Below, one piece after another: positions 27,921 through 37,158 of a DNA stretch of 64,000 nucleotides. This stretch comes from DAOSCP01 sp035379625 (lineage in GTDB: Bacteria; Bacteroidota; Ignavibacteria; Ignavibacteriales; DAOSCP01), in assembly GCA_035379625.1 (NCBI GenBank), contig DAOSVM010000004.1, positions 1 to 64,000 of the forward strand, read 5' to 3'. The notes beneath the pieces are model-generated. The model saw only the letters and a program-made list of their open reading frames with translations. It did no database searches and had not been told where the DNA came from. Positions within the stretch are counted from its first letter, which is position 1. Every line of letters starts with the position of its first letter. Both the position numbers and the translations under genes were made by a program.

Positions 27921-29180
27921 ATGCGCGAAATGCAAAAAAAATTTACAGATTTATTTTTTGTAATATTATCTTTACCTGCAACAGCTATTGGATTTGCTCT
28001 CTCTGTTCAAATTCAGTGCTTAGGTTGGATTCTTAATACACAATTAGGTTATGATTTACATCAAATTGGTTTAGTATGGCTTGCAGGGCCACTTGCTGGT
28101 ATTTTAGGGCAAGTAATTGTCGGAATTATTAGTGATAATACTTGGCTTTGGGGCGGAAGAAGAAGACCTTATATTATTATTGGTGGAATTGTTGGCGGTA
28201 TAATGCTTGTGCTTTTACCAAATCTAGGATATATTAAAAATGCTTTCCATCTCGAAGGGACAGCTCTTCTTATTGTTGCAACAATTATAGCTTTAGTATT
28301 CGATTTATCCATTAATGTTAGTTTTAATCCAACAAGGACGCTTATAACAGATGTTACTCCCGAAGGGGAACTTCGCACAAAAGGTTATGCCTGGATGCAA
28401 ACTATTTCCGGATTTTTTGGAGTTCTAGCTTATTTAATAGGTGCTTTCCTCGGAAATATTCAACTTATATACTTGGCAATCTTAATTGTACCACTTTTTA
28501 CTGTTGTACCTACATTCTTTATTGATGAGCCAAAAGAATTAGTTAGCCAAGATGGTAATAATCAAGCATCTGAAACTAACTTGCCAGAATTTTTAAAAAT
28601 TTGCTTCGCGCATGCTTTTACTTGGGTTGGTATTCAAACAATGTTCATTTATACATTTGGCTTTATTAAAGAAGTTGTGATGGGTTTCAAAATTACTCAA
28701 ACTTTAACATCAGCACAAAATGACGAAATAGGTCTTGCTACCGGTATCTCATTTGCTATTTTGAATACAATAGGTTTCTTATTCCCTAAATTCGTTCTAG
28801 AACCTGTAAGTAGAAAAATTGGTAAAGTTTGGACTCATAAACTTGCTGTCCTTGTAATGGCTGTTGCATATTTAGTAACATTTTTGTTTGTTAAAGATAA
28901 AATTTCTTTATTCGTAATGATGGCAATTATTGGTATTGGTTGGGCATCTGTTGTAAGTATAATATTTGCAATAGTTTCCGAAGTTGTTAACAAAGCAAAA
29001 ATGGGATTATTTATGGGCTTGTTCAACCTGGCTGTTGTTATTCCTCAAATTCTCTCTTCCTATTTAGGTGGTTGGATTAATACATTTACTGACAAATCTT
29101 ATATTTTCTTAATTAGTTCAGTTACTTTATTTATTTCATTTGTTATTTGGTTATTTGTAAAAAACACTGAAAATAAATAA
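27921..29180 (+). CDS. MFS sugar transporter (SLC45/GPH-like)
   Basis: Inner membrane permease of 419 residues with about 12 helices. The N-terminal half has SVQIQCLGWILNTQLGYDLH, LAGPLAGILGQVIVGIISD and the charged loop WGGRRRPYIIIGG between helices 2 and 3; these are characteristic of the disaccharide/maltose MFS group common in this phylum. AGGAGTAGG precedes the ATG. The gene is followed at once by a glucan debranching-type enzyme, so import of glucose oligomers or maltose is likely. Substrate is inferred from context only. Confidence 0.8.
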   Translation: MREMQKKFTDLFFVILSLPATAIGFALSVQIQCLGWILNTQLGYDLHQIGLVWLAGPLAGILGQVIVGIISDNTWLWGGRRRPYIIIGGIVGGIMLVLLPNLGYIKNAFHLEGTALLIVATIIALVFDLSINVSFNPTRTLITDVTPEGELRTKGYAWMQTISGFFGVLAYLIGAFLGNIQLIYLAILIVPLFTVVPTFFIDEPKELVSQDGNNQASETNLPEFLKICFAHAFTWVGIQTMFIYTFGFIKEVVMGFKITQTLTSAQNDEIGLATGISFAILNTIGFLFPKFVLEPVSRKIGKVWTHKLAVLVMAVAYLVTFLFVKDKISLFVMMAIIGIGWASVVSIIFAIVSEVVNKAKMGLFMGLFNLAVVIPQILSSYLGGWINTFTDKSYIFLISSVTLFISFVIWLFVKNTENK

Positions 29181-29194
29181 TTTTGGAGGATAAT

Positions 29195-31462
29195 TTGCGA
29201 AAAGGAGTTATTTTAATTTTATATATTGTTTTAAATTCTGTAATTTTTTGTATGGACCAATTTAATTACGAAAATTATAAAATTGTAGTAACTTCAAACC
29301 GCGAGTTATCCTTCACCAATTCTAAAGACGCTTATTTCTATACCACAACTCATTTAAATAAAAATGACAATTGGTTCTCTGGTTGGAATATCGCTGGCAT
29401 TCGAATATTTAACGATTATACTTTATATATAGATAGTCAGCCTTTGAAAAAAAGTAAATCGAAAGTTATTGCCTATCCTGATAAATTCTACCGATATTAT
29501 GATAATAACAAGGCTATAGAAATATTTTCAATGATAGATAGTATATCACTCCTATATTTTGAAATAAGCGTAGTCCAAGGGCGAAAAATCGGTTTTTCAG
29601 TAGATACCAACCTAACAAAGTTCACTGGAACTAATGGTAACATTTCGATACTTAAAGTTAATGAAAATAATGAATATAATATTTATATAACACCTCTGAT
29701 TGATGGTGATATAGCAATAGCTAACAACATCATAGTTACTGATAAAAAGAACAAAGGTTTTATTGTTATTTGTGCTAAAAGCATTCAACAAGCTTATGAT
29801 ATTATTAAAGATTTTCGATTAAATAAAGAACGTTACCTTACAAGTAGGAAAAAACGAATTGAAAATGTTTTAAAAAATTCTTTTATTTTATCCTCAGATA
29901 TGAATTTAAATGTTGCTCTTCCATGGATAAGTGCAACACTCGATCAACTTATAACAAAACAACAAGGCTATGGTATTTACGCAGGTCTTCCTTGGTTCAA
30001 TCAATACTGGGGAAGAGATATGTTTATTTCCTTTCCAGGTGCATGTTTAGTTAGTGGTAAAACTAATATTGCAAAACAAATACTTCTTGATTTTGCAAAA
30101 TTTCAAAATTTAGATTCAACATCAAAATACTACGGAAGAATTCCTAATCGTGCTCAACCTACTGATATAATTTACAATACCGCTGATGGAACACCAAGAT
30201 TTGTAATTTCAATTTATGAATATATATTATATACAAAAGATTTTTCTATCTTAGAACAGTTATATCCAAACATTAAAATAAGTGTTGAAGGTAACTTAAA
30301 ATATTGGGTTGATAATAACGGTTTCCTTTTGCATGATGATGCTGATACTTGGATGGATGCAAAAAAAGATGGCAAAATACCGTTCTCTCCTCGTGGTATT
30401 GCAGCTAATGATATTCAATATTTGTGGTATAAACAACTACAGATAACCGAATATTTCGCTGCTAAATTAAATGATACAAATTTTGCTAAAATTTGCAAAA
30501 ATTATTCAACCAAATTGAAAAATAATTTTTCAAAATTTTTTTGTAATGATAAATATGGCTATTTAGCGGATAGACTTGATTCAAATTATATTCAAGATTG
30601 GAAATTTAGGCCCAACCAACTCTTCGCATTCGAATTACTCGAAGACACGCTCCTTAAAGCAAATATTACAAAACTTTGTTGGGAAAAACTAACTTATCCT
30701 TGGGGCGTTGCATCACTTTCACAAGATGATGACGATTTCCATCCATGGCATCATTGTGATTTATATTTTTTCGATGAAGCTTATCACAATGGAATAGTTT
30801 GGTTGTGGCTAAATGGAATTATGATGCAGAGAATGATTGAATTTGGGCAATACAATAAAGCATATGAATTATTTGATAATATGAGTAAACAAGCTTTATT
30901 TCAAGGAGCTATTGGATCTTTACCAGAAAATGCTGATGCTCTACCTCGCAATGGAAAAAAATGGGCAGATAGAAGCGGTGCTTTTCTTCAAGCCTGGTCT
31001 AATGCTGAATATTTAAGAATTTGGTACCAATACTTTTTAGGTGTTCAACCAGACTTAATAAATAACATAATTACAATAAAACCATCTATTCCTGATAAAA
31101 TAGAGCAGTTATTTACTCAAACATCATTTGAAGATTCTAAAATTAAAATTTTTGCTGAAAAAATTAATAATAAAAGAGTTCTTACTTATATTTATAACGG
31201 TCCATCAAGATTTTTGGCAATAGAACTTCCATTTTTCGAAAAATTTAAATACGAAGCAAAAAATAATGATAAAATTGAAATTATTATTGAAAGAAATGTA
31301 GCACATTTTACTATAGAAAATAAAGATGGAAATATTAAATTTGACTTAAATAAAATTCCAAAGTACATAGAATATGAAAATAAAATTAATAAAATATTTG
31401 AAAAAGTAGATTTTTGTAAGCCATTATTAAGAAAAGACTTAAAGATTTTTAAAAATAAATAA
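29195..31462 (+). CDS. Exported amylo-alpha-1,6-glucosidase (glycogen debranching, GH133-like)
   Basis: About 755 residues from TTG 29195, chosen because GGAGG (29185-29189) is well placed for it; another in-frame TTG at 29183 overlaps that ribosome site. The start (LRKGVILILYIVLNSVIF) is a good signal peptide or signal anchor. The catalytic (alpha/alpha)6 domain has NQYWGRDMFISFPG near 275, GRIPNRAQPTDIIYNTADGTP, DDADTWMDAK near 390, GVASLSQDDDDFHPWHH and the C-terminal AYHNGIVWLWLNG, matching glycogen debranching glucosidases. Cytosolic relatives lack the leader. It probably trims branched glucans outside the cytoplasm. Confidence 0.82.
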   Translation: MRKGVILILYIVLNSVIFCMDQFNYENYKIVVTSNRELSFTNSKDAYFYTTTHLNKNDNWFSGWNIAGIRIFNDYTLYIDSQPLKKSKSKVIAYPDKFYRYYDNNKAIEIFSMIDSISLLYFEISVVQGRKIGFSVDTNLTKFTGTNGNISILKVNENNEYNIYITPLIDGDIAIANNIIVTDKKNKGFIVICAKSIQQAYDIIKDFRLNKERYLTSRKKRIENVLKNSFILSSDMNLNVALPWISATLDQLITKQQGYGIYAGLPWFNQYWGRDMFISFPGACLVSGKTNIAKQILLDFAKFQNLDSTSKYYGRIPNRAQPTDIIYNTADGTPRFVISIYEYILYTKDFSILEQLYPNIKISVEGNLKYWVDNNGFLLHDDADTWMDAKKDGKIPFSPRGIAANDIQYLWYKQLQITEYFAAKLNDTNFAKICKNYSTKLKNNFSKFFCNDKYGYLADRLDSNYIQDWKFRPNQLFAFELLEDTLLKANITKLCWEKLTYPWGVASLSQDDDDFHPWHHCDLYFFDEAYHNGIVWLWLNGIMMQRMIEFGQYNKAYELFDNMSKQALFQGAIGSLPENADALPRNGKKWADRSGAFLQAWSNAEYLRIWYQYFLGVQPDLINNIITIKPSIPDKIEQLFTQTSFEDSKIKIFAEKINNKRVLTYIYNGPSRFLAIELPFFEKFKYEAKNNDKIEIIIERNVAHFTIENKDGNIKFDLNKIPKYIEYENKINKIFEKVDFCKPLLRKDLKIFKNK

Positions 31463-33367
31463 TTATTTAATTTTAGGAAAACCAATTATAAATTTGGATC
31501 CAACGTTAATTTCACTTTCAATATCAAATATACCATTGTGAAGTTTGATAAATTCTTTAATTAAAATAAGTCCCAAGCCAGTTCCCTGTTCTCCAGATGT
31601 TCCTTTTAAAGATGAATGTATATCCGAATTTAAAATTTTTTCTTTTGTCTCTTTTGTCATACCTATACCATTATCCTCAATAATAATTTTATCGTATTTA
31701 TCATCTTCCTTACAGTAAATTTTAATTTCACCACCAATTTTAGTAAATTTTATTGCATTTGATAGTAAATTCCTTAAAATAGTAACTAACATATTTTCAT
31801 CGACAAAAATATATTTGTTATCATCAATTAAAATTATAATATCAATATTTTTATTATTTGCTTGAAGTTTAAGCAATACTAAACTTTTAGTTATGGCGTT
31901 TTTCAGATTAATATTGGAAGGATAAAAATCAATCCTATTATTAATACTTCTATTCCACAATAAAATATTCTGTATAAGTTCTAAACTTTGTTCAGCTGAT
32001 TGTTTAGTATATATTAAATTAACTTTTATTGATTCATCCATAGTACATTCTTCTATATCTTCTAAAACTATTTCTAAAAAAGAATTAATGGAGCCTATAG
32101 GATTAATTAAATCATGTCCTATAATAGAAATTAACCTATCTTTAAATTTATTATTCTTTTCTAATTGATTCCTCAAATCATCTAATTCATTGTATTGTGC
32201 TATTAAATCGATGTTCAATTCCTCTAATTTTTGAGTGGCAAACTGTAATTCTTTATTTTTTTTACGTATCCTAATATAAGAATACATACCTAATATAACT
32301 AAAATAGTGATAGTTAAAATTATTATTTTAGCATATAACTCATTTTTTTTATGGATGTTAAGTGTTTTATCAAACTCATATTTATTTATACTTTGTAAAA
32401 AATATGGATTATTTACACTAGCATCTGCAGAGTCTCGAACCTTTGATAAAAATTTTAAATAAAATATTTCTTTATCCTTATCATTTAATTTTTCAGAATT
32501 TGTAATAACAATTTTAAGAACATCCTCAACAAGAAGCCATGATTTCAAATCAACATAATAATCTAATAATTCCAATGCAAGTCTATTACTTTCGTTATAT
32601 TTACCAATATTAGATAAATAATAAGAATATATTAATTGAGTTTCAAAAAATTGATATTTTGACTTTTGTAAGTATTTAGAGTATTTAAATAATGTGTCTA
32701 GATTATTTTTAGCTTCAATAATATTGCTTTTTTTCAGATAACAATAAATAATTTCTCGGAGTGAAGTAAGAAAAGAATTTGTGTCTTTTAACTCTTTTCT
32801 TAGAATGTAAGCATTATAATAATGTTTAATTGATAATTCATATAATTTTAAGTACTTGTAAGCTTGTCCAAATCTTTGAAAAACATATGCTTGACCTAAT
32901 TTGTCATTAGTTTCTTTAAAAATTTTTAATGCGTTCATTAAATACTTGAAGCCATTTGTAGTATCATGATTAAGTATATAAAGATTAGCAATGTTATTAT
33001 AAGCATATGCAATTTCTCGTTTAATTTTATATTCTTCACCTAATCTTAAGGCAGATATAAAATAATATTCTGCTTTAATATAATTATTTATATTTCTATA
33101 AAAAATTCCTTCAAAATTGTAAAGTTTGGGTAATATTTCTTCATAATTAATATTTTTTGCATATTCAATTGCTTTTTCTATAAGTCTTAAGCTAATGTAG
33201 GGATTATCATTTCTATAATTCCATGCTTGTTCTGAAATATAATCAATTTGTTGATATATTTCTTTATCCTGTATAATACTTAAAATACTATCGATTTTAT
33301 TATCATCCTGTTTGTTATAAGCGAAAAGATTAATGATTAAAAATAATGTTAAAAAAAGTTTTTTCAT
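31463..33367 (-). CDS. TPR-containing membrane sensor histidine kinase
   Basis: Protein of about 634 residues from ATG 33367, where a signal peptide (MKKLFLTLFLIINLFAY) starts; an earlier in-frame ATG would add 28 unlikely residues. The region before the membrane helix (about 30-340) holds tetratricopeptide-like repeats (for example AYAYNNIANLYILNHDTTNG). Then come one membrane segment (about 345-365), a coiled coil and the kinase: HisKA with IIGHDLINPIGS (His near 418), N box LLSNAIKFTK, DNGIGMT and GTGLGLILIKEF. No response regulator gene is adjacent. It is divergent from the secreted nuclease gene. Confidence 0.9.
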   Translation of the reverse strand: MKKLFLTLFLIINLFAYNKQDDNKIDSILSIIQDKEIYQQIDYISEQAWNYRNDNPYISLRLIEKAIEYAKNINYEEILPKLYNFEGIFYRNINNYIKAEYYFISALRLGEEYKIKREIAYAYNNIANLYILNHDTTNGFKYLMNALKIFKETNDKLGQAYVFQRFGQAYKYLKLYELSIKHYYNAYILRKELKDTNSFLTSLREIIYCYLKKSNIIEAKNNLDTLFKYSKYLQKSKYQFFETQLIYSYYLSNIGKYNESNRLALELLDYYVDLKSWLLVEDVLKIVITNSEKLNDKDKEIFYLKFLSKVRDSADASVNNPYFLQSINKYEFDKTLNIHKKNELYAKIIILTITILVILGMYSYIRIRKKNKELQFATQKLEELNIDLIAQYNELDDLRNQLEKNNKFKDRLISIIGHDLINPIGSINSFLEIVLEDIEECTMDESIKVNLIYTKQSAEQSLELIQNILLWNRSINNRIDFYPSNINLKNAITKSLVLLKLQANNKNIDIIILIDDNKYIFVDENMLVTILRNLLSNAIKFTKIGGEIKIYCKEDDKYDKIIIEDNGIGMTKETKEKILNSDIHSSLKGTSGEQGTGLGLILIKEFIKLHNGIFDIESEINVGSKFIIGFPKIK

Positions 33368-33465
33368 TTTTCTTAAAAAATATACTTCATATAAAAAAAA
33401 TAATTTTTTTTTTACAATAAAAAAAATATATTTATAGCCCAAATTTAACAAAATAAGGGAAGTAT

Positions 33466-35865
33466 ATGAAAAAAATATTATTATATATATTGGTTTTAAT
33501 CAATATATTACTTGCACAAGATATTAATTTAATTAGTGAAGGTTTCAATAATGGAATAACTCCACCTACAGACTGGGAATTCTCTGGTATAACTTCAACT
33601 TACACAACTTCAGGAAATTATGGTAGCGCATCACCGTCATTAAAATTTGATACAAATGGCGATTATATTATAACACCGAGTTTAAATAAACCAACACAAC
33701 TGTCCTTTTGGCTAAAAGGAAATTCAACGGATAATAATTCATCTCTTACAATTTTTCAATATATCAACAGCAGTTACCAACAATTAGTTGATATTAAACC
33801 ATTAAGTACAACTGGTATAACTCTAACTTACAATTTAGATACAAATGCTACTAAGTTGAAATTTGTTTATAATAAATCTGCTGGAAACTTAGCATTTGAT
33901 GATGTTTTAATAAAAGGTAAGAATAATAGTTCTCCTGGTGGTGGCGGTGGTACACCTAATTTAACATTAAGTAAAAGTAAATTGTTTTTATTTAGTTATG
34001 TAAACTCAAACTCAAATATTTTAACATATACCTTATCAACAAGTAATTTAACAAGTAATCTTAATATTTCTACTTCTAACGGAATAAAAATATCTACTGA
34101 TAATGGAGCTAATTGGTACAATAGTTTATCCTTAACTCCAATAAACGGAAATATTTCATCACAAACAATTTATGTAATGTATTCACCAACAAATATTGGA
34201 AATTCAACTATCAATATTCAACATTCTAGTGGTTCTACAAATCAAAATATAGTTTGTTATTGTGTCTCAGGAGCAAATTCCAATCCTTTTATGGCATATA
34301 AAGGAAATTATAAAGGGAAAACACTACGTTACCTACTCCATAATGTTATAAAAAATCACACTGTGGTAAGTTACGATGGTTTATGGTCACAATTTATATA
34401 TACTGATGCTTTAGATAACGGTAAAGTATATGATATTTATACAAATAATCCAAACGGAACAACATCTTATTATTTCGATTTTTCCGTAAATCAATGCGGT
34501 ACATATAATAGTGAAGGTGACTGCTACAATAGAGAACACTCTTGGCCAAAATCTTGGTTCAACGATTTAGCTCCCGCTTATTCCGATTTACATCATATCT
34601 ACCCAACGGATGGTTATGTCAATAACAGGCGTGCTGATTATGCATATAGTAATGTATCAAATCCTACATATACATCATCTAATGGTAGTAAACTTGGGAC
34701 TTCCAATTGGAGTGGTTTTAGTGGTACAGCATTTGAGCCAAATTCTGCCTTTAAAGGTGATTTAGCTCGTTCGTATTTTTATATGTCTACAAGATATATC
34801 TATGAAGATGGCGGTTGGACAACTTCCGATATGACAGATAAAGCAGAATTGAAATCTTGGGCTGCAAATTTACTCTTGAATTGGCATCAAAATGATCCTG
34901 TTAGCAATAAAGAAATTACTAGAAATTGTGCAATCTATAATATTCAAAACAATTGGAACCCTTTTATCCTTGAGCCAAAATTTGCGCGTGAAATTTGGGA
35001 TACAACAACAGCACCAGTTTTAGTAAATGCTCAATCCATAAACAGTACTCAAATTGTTGTTACATTCGATAGATTTGTAGAACTTAACTCAGCTCAAAAT
35101 ATTGCCAACTACTTTATTACAGGAATTGGAAATCCTACCTCCGCGCAAAGAGATTATGATAACGATCCTTCTAAAGTTTTATTAACCTTTAACAATCTTA
35201 TACCTGGAAATACTTATAACATAATAGTCAATAATGTAACAAACCTAAATGGTAATCCAATAGCCACAAATTCTTCTATATCTACTGGTAACGTTTTGCC
35301 TGTAGAATTAAAATCCTTTTCTTGCATAAAAAAAGAATTTTCAATTATTATAAAGTGGACAACCACAATTCAATTAAATACCGAAAAATTCATCATTCAG
35401 AAAAAAATTGACAATAATTGGATAGATTTAACATCAATTAAAGCAAAAGGTAATTCAAACGAAATAATAAATTATGAATACACAGACGATAATCCACACA
35501 ATGGAAATAATACATACAGACTAAAAATTATTGATTTTGATGGTGTTATAAATTATAGTGATGAAGTTCACACTAATTTTGAAATTAAATATGATTTTGT
35601 GTCAAATATTTATCCAAATCCTTTTAATCCAAAAGCAATAATAAGCCTAATTACACCAACAGAAAGCTTTGTTGATATAAATGTTTACGATATTACTGGT
35701 AAATTAGTAAAAACACTAGCAATAAATTATCCTTTACAAACGGGCAAAAATCTAATTACATTCGATGGCAACGAATTAACATCAGGAACATACATAATAA
35801 CCTTCGATTATAAATCTAATACATTAAGCAAAAAAGAATATAAAAAAGCTATTTTGATTAAATAA
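33466..35865 (+). CDS. Secreted endonuclease I family protein with type IX sorting domain
   Basis: 799 residues: signal peptide (1-17, ending LLAQ), an N-terminal beta-sandwich domain (about 20-155), a glycine-rich linker, a second beta domain (about 170-270), then an endonuclease I (NucM/EndA-like) domain with CYNREHSWPKSWF near 352 and DLHHIYPTDGYVNNRR near 371, whose histidines and Asn/Arg form the metal-dependent nuclease site. An Ig-like domain follows (about 520-610), then a fibronectin-like domain and a T9SS type A sorting tail with YPNPFNP near 720. It would be displayed or released at the cell surface and degrade extracellular DNA or RNA. Confidence 0.9.
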   Translation: MKKILLYILVLINILLAQDINLISEGFNNGITPPTDWEFSGITSTYTTSGNYGSASPSLKFDTNGDYIITPSLNKPTQLSFWLKGNSTDNNSSLTIFQYINSSYQQLVDIKPLSTTGITLTYNLDTNATKLKFVYNKSAGNLAFDDVLIKGKNNSSPGGGGGTPNLTLSKSKLFLFSYVNSNSNILTYTLSTSNLTSNLNISTSNGIKISTDNGANWYNSLSLTPINGNISSQTIYVMYSPTNIGNSTINIQHSSGSTNQNIVCYCVSGANSNPFMAYKGNYKGKTLRYLLHNVIKNHTVVSYDGLWSQFIYTDALDNGKVYDIYTNNPNGTTSYYFDFSVNQCGTYNSEGDCYNREHSWPKSWFNDLAPAYSDLHHIYPTDGYVNNRRADYAYSNVSNPTYTSSNGSKLGTSNWSGFSGTAFEPNSAFKGDLARSYFYMSTRYIYEDGGWTTSDMTDKAELKSWAANLLLNWHQNDPVSNKEITRNCAIYNIQNNWNPFILEPKFAREIWDTTTAPVLVNAQSINSTQIVVTFDRFVELNSAQNIANYFITGIGNPTSAQRDYDNDPSKVLLTFNNLIPGNTYNIIVNNVTNLNGNPIATNSSISTGNVLPVELKSFSCIKKEFSIIIKWTTTIQLNTEKFIIQKKIDNNWIDLTSIKAKGNSNEIINYEYTDDNPHNGNNTYRLKIIDFDGVINYSDEVHTNFEIKYDFVSNIYPNPFNPKAIISLITPTESFVDINVYDITGKLVKTLAINYPLQTGKNLITFDGNELTSGTYIITFDYKSNTLSKKEYKKAILIK

Positions 35866-35871
35866 AATATA

Positions 35872-36405
35872 TTTAGCTCAGACGGTGTAAGCATAAAGCC
35901 CGTGCGGCGCACGGGCGGGCTAAAGCCAAAATTTTTTCCCCAATACATTTCAATAAAATTTTACCAATATATTTTATATTTTTACATTTAGCTAAATAAC
36001 TAAATGATTTCTAATTTATTTTTTATAGATTAGTTCACGTAAAAAAAAGTGAATACATAATATCGTTATTCCAATATATTATAAATTACGATATATTAGC
36101 AAAATTAATATATATATTCGTATTACAATATAATAGTTTATAAGATATAAATTCAATTTATAAAAAAATATATTTGCTTATACAAAATAATTGCTTGTGC
36201 GATATAATTGTAAATTCAATTATATTATAAAAAATTGCATCAATTGTAAGCTGCCGCGTATTTGGGAAAGATTTGAGTATTAAGGCTAGAAAGCATCACA
36301 TTATGAAAGGTGTCGAAGAAAAGAGTTTTGCGGGCCGTTCGGCCCGCCGCCCCTTGCGGCTTGGTTCAAGCCGCAAGGGGCTTAAGCTTACACTGTCTGA
36401 GCTAA
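35872..36405 (-). mobile_element. Composite intergenic repeat element, copy 2 (inverted)
   Basis: Complete non-coding element of about 534 bases. The A end starts TTAGCTCAGACGGTGTAAGC (from 35872), with hairpin GCCCGTGC-GGC-GCACGGGC (35898-35916) and the CATTTAGCTAAAT palindrome (about 35985-36006). The 17-bp array covers 36058-36236. The B end has hairpins GCGGGCC-GTTC-GGCCCGC (36330-36347) and CCCCTTGCGGCTTG/CAAGCCGCAAGGGG (36350-36380), then GCTTACACTGTCTGAGCTAA. The two ends are inverted copies of one box. Order B-array-A is read on the minus strand, the same as copies 1 and 3 on plus. A short frame at 36273-36464 crosses the hairpins and is not a credible gene. Confidence 0.68.
36058..36236 (-). 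repeat. Array of about ten 17-bp quasi-palindromic units
   Basis: Exact 17-base periods can be marked at 36058, 36075, 36092, 36112, 36129, 36169, 36186, 36203 and 36220, with short insertions of 3 and about 23 bases. Read on the minus strand, units such as TTATATCGCACAAGCAA and TTATTTTGTATAAGCAA align with units at 374-479. Because the unit is nearly self-complementary, direction is not certain by itself; the flanking ends fix it. Confidence 0.6.
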
Positions 36406-36414
36406 TGAATAAAA

Positions 36415-36447
36415 AAAGCAAGCTTGCTTGCGCTTACTTGCCTTTAA
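36415..36447 (+). repeat. 33-bp short intergenic repeat, copy 2
   Basis: Begins AAAGCAAGCTTGCTTGC and ends TTGCCTTTAA; same length and most bases shared with 677-709. It contains the palindrome AGCAAGCTTGCT. It lies 10 bases outside the B end of composite element copy 2. Confidence 0.5.
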
Positions 36448-36529
36448 TGAAGATAAATAACTAAAATTCTAACTTTAAATAATTATTATCTGAGCGAATA
36501 TTTGGATTTTGATAAACATTTGTTAATTA

Positions 36530-37069
36530 AGTGATAGTTGTCATTATGTAGTTTTTAAGCTCGACTCTAGTAATCTTCCCATTTTTATCATTATCAGCAC
36601 TTTATTCTTTGATTGATTTAATTAGTGAATATGTAAAATATCATTAGAAATAATTTAAGATTCATACTAAAATTCTTGTGCAGATGATGATGAAATATAA
36701 CCATACCATCCAGGTTTCTAACATCAACAAAAACTTCATTAAGTAATTGGTTCAATTTAAAATAATCAATTTTATTTATTCTTGCTAATTTCTTTCCATC
36801 TTCTTTATCTTTAAATTAAAAATGATAAAATGAGCATTGTTATAAGCTAATACACAATTTTTGTAAAATAATAGATAAATTATACCAAATTGCTTTCATT
36901 GTATTTGTAAGGAATAGAAAAGACTTTTTATCTTAATTCTTTCTCTATCTGGTAAAAATATGAAATAACTATATCTAATAAAACTGTTGATTTCATATTT
37001 GAATGTATAATCTTTAAATTGTGCAAAAACATAGATCTTCAATAGTAAAAAAAATAATTTTGTTTTCAT
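36530..37069 (-). pseudogene. Decayed caspase-like (peptidase C14) gene relic
   Basis: Translation of the minus strand in shifting frames gives recognisable pieces: a signal-peptide-like start MKTKLFFLLLKIYVFAQF (ATG 37067-37069, stopped at 36896); KLNQLLNEVFVDVRNLDG (about 36708-36760); ISSSSAQEF-stop-YES (about 36665-36705); and an EF-hand-like SADNDKNGKITRVELKNYI (about 36540-36600). The order LNxxLxEVFxDxR-G, ISSSxxxEFxxES, then DxNxDGKIxxxEL matches the C-terminal part of bacterial caspase-domain proteins. Several stops and frame shifts show it is inactive. Linking the signal peptide to the same gene is less certain. Confidence 0.6.
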
Positions 37070-37102
37070 ATTTTTTTTCTATATTAGTTAATATTATAAA
37101 AA

Positions 37103-37110
37103 TAAATTTG
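37103..37110 (+). promoter_or_regulatory. Candidate -7 promoter element TAAATTTG
   Basis: Matches TAnnTTTG and lies 49 bases before the hybrid kinase start. There is no clear TTG at the expected -33 distance, so it is a weak candidate. Confidence 0.35.
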
Positions 37111-37158
37111 TATACCTTATAAGTTCAAATAAATTAACTAACAAATTAAGTTTAATCT

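Noticed and set aside
36241..36329. Possible small RNA between the array and B end of copy 2
   Set aside because: The stretch has mixed composition but no promoter, terminator or recognisable fold that I could support.
36273..36464. Short forward frame as a gene (63 codons)
   Set aside because: It runs through the two B-end hairpins and the 33-bp repeat; the Arg/Leu-rich peptide is the product of palindromes.
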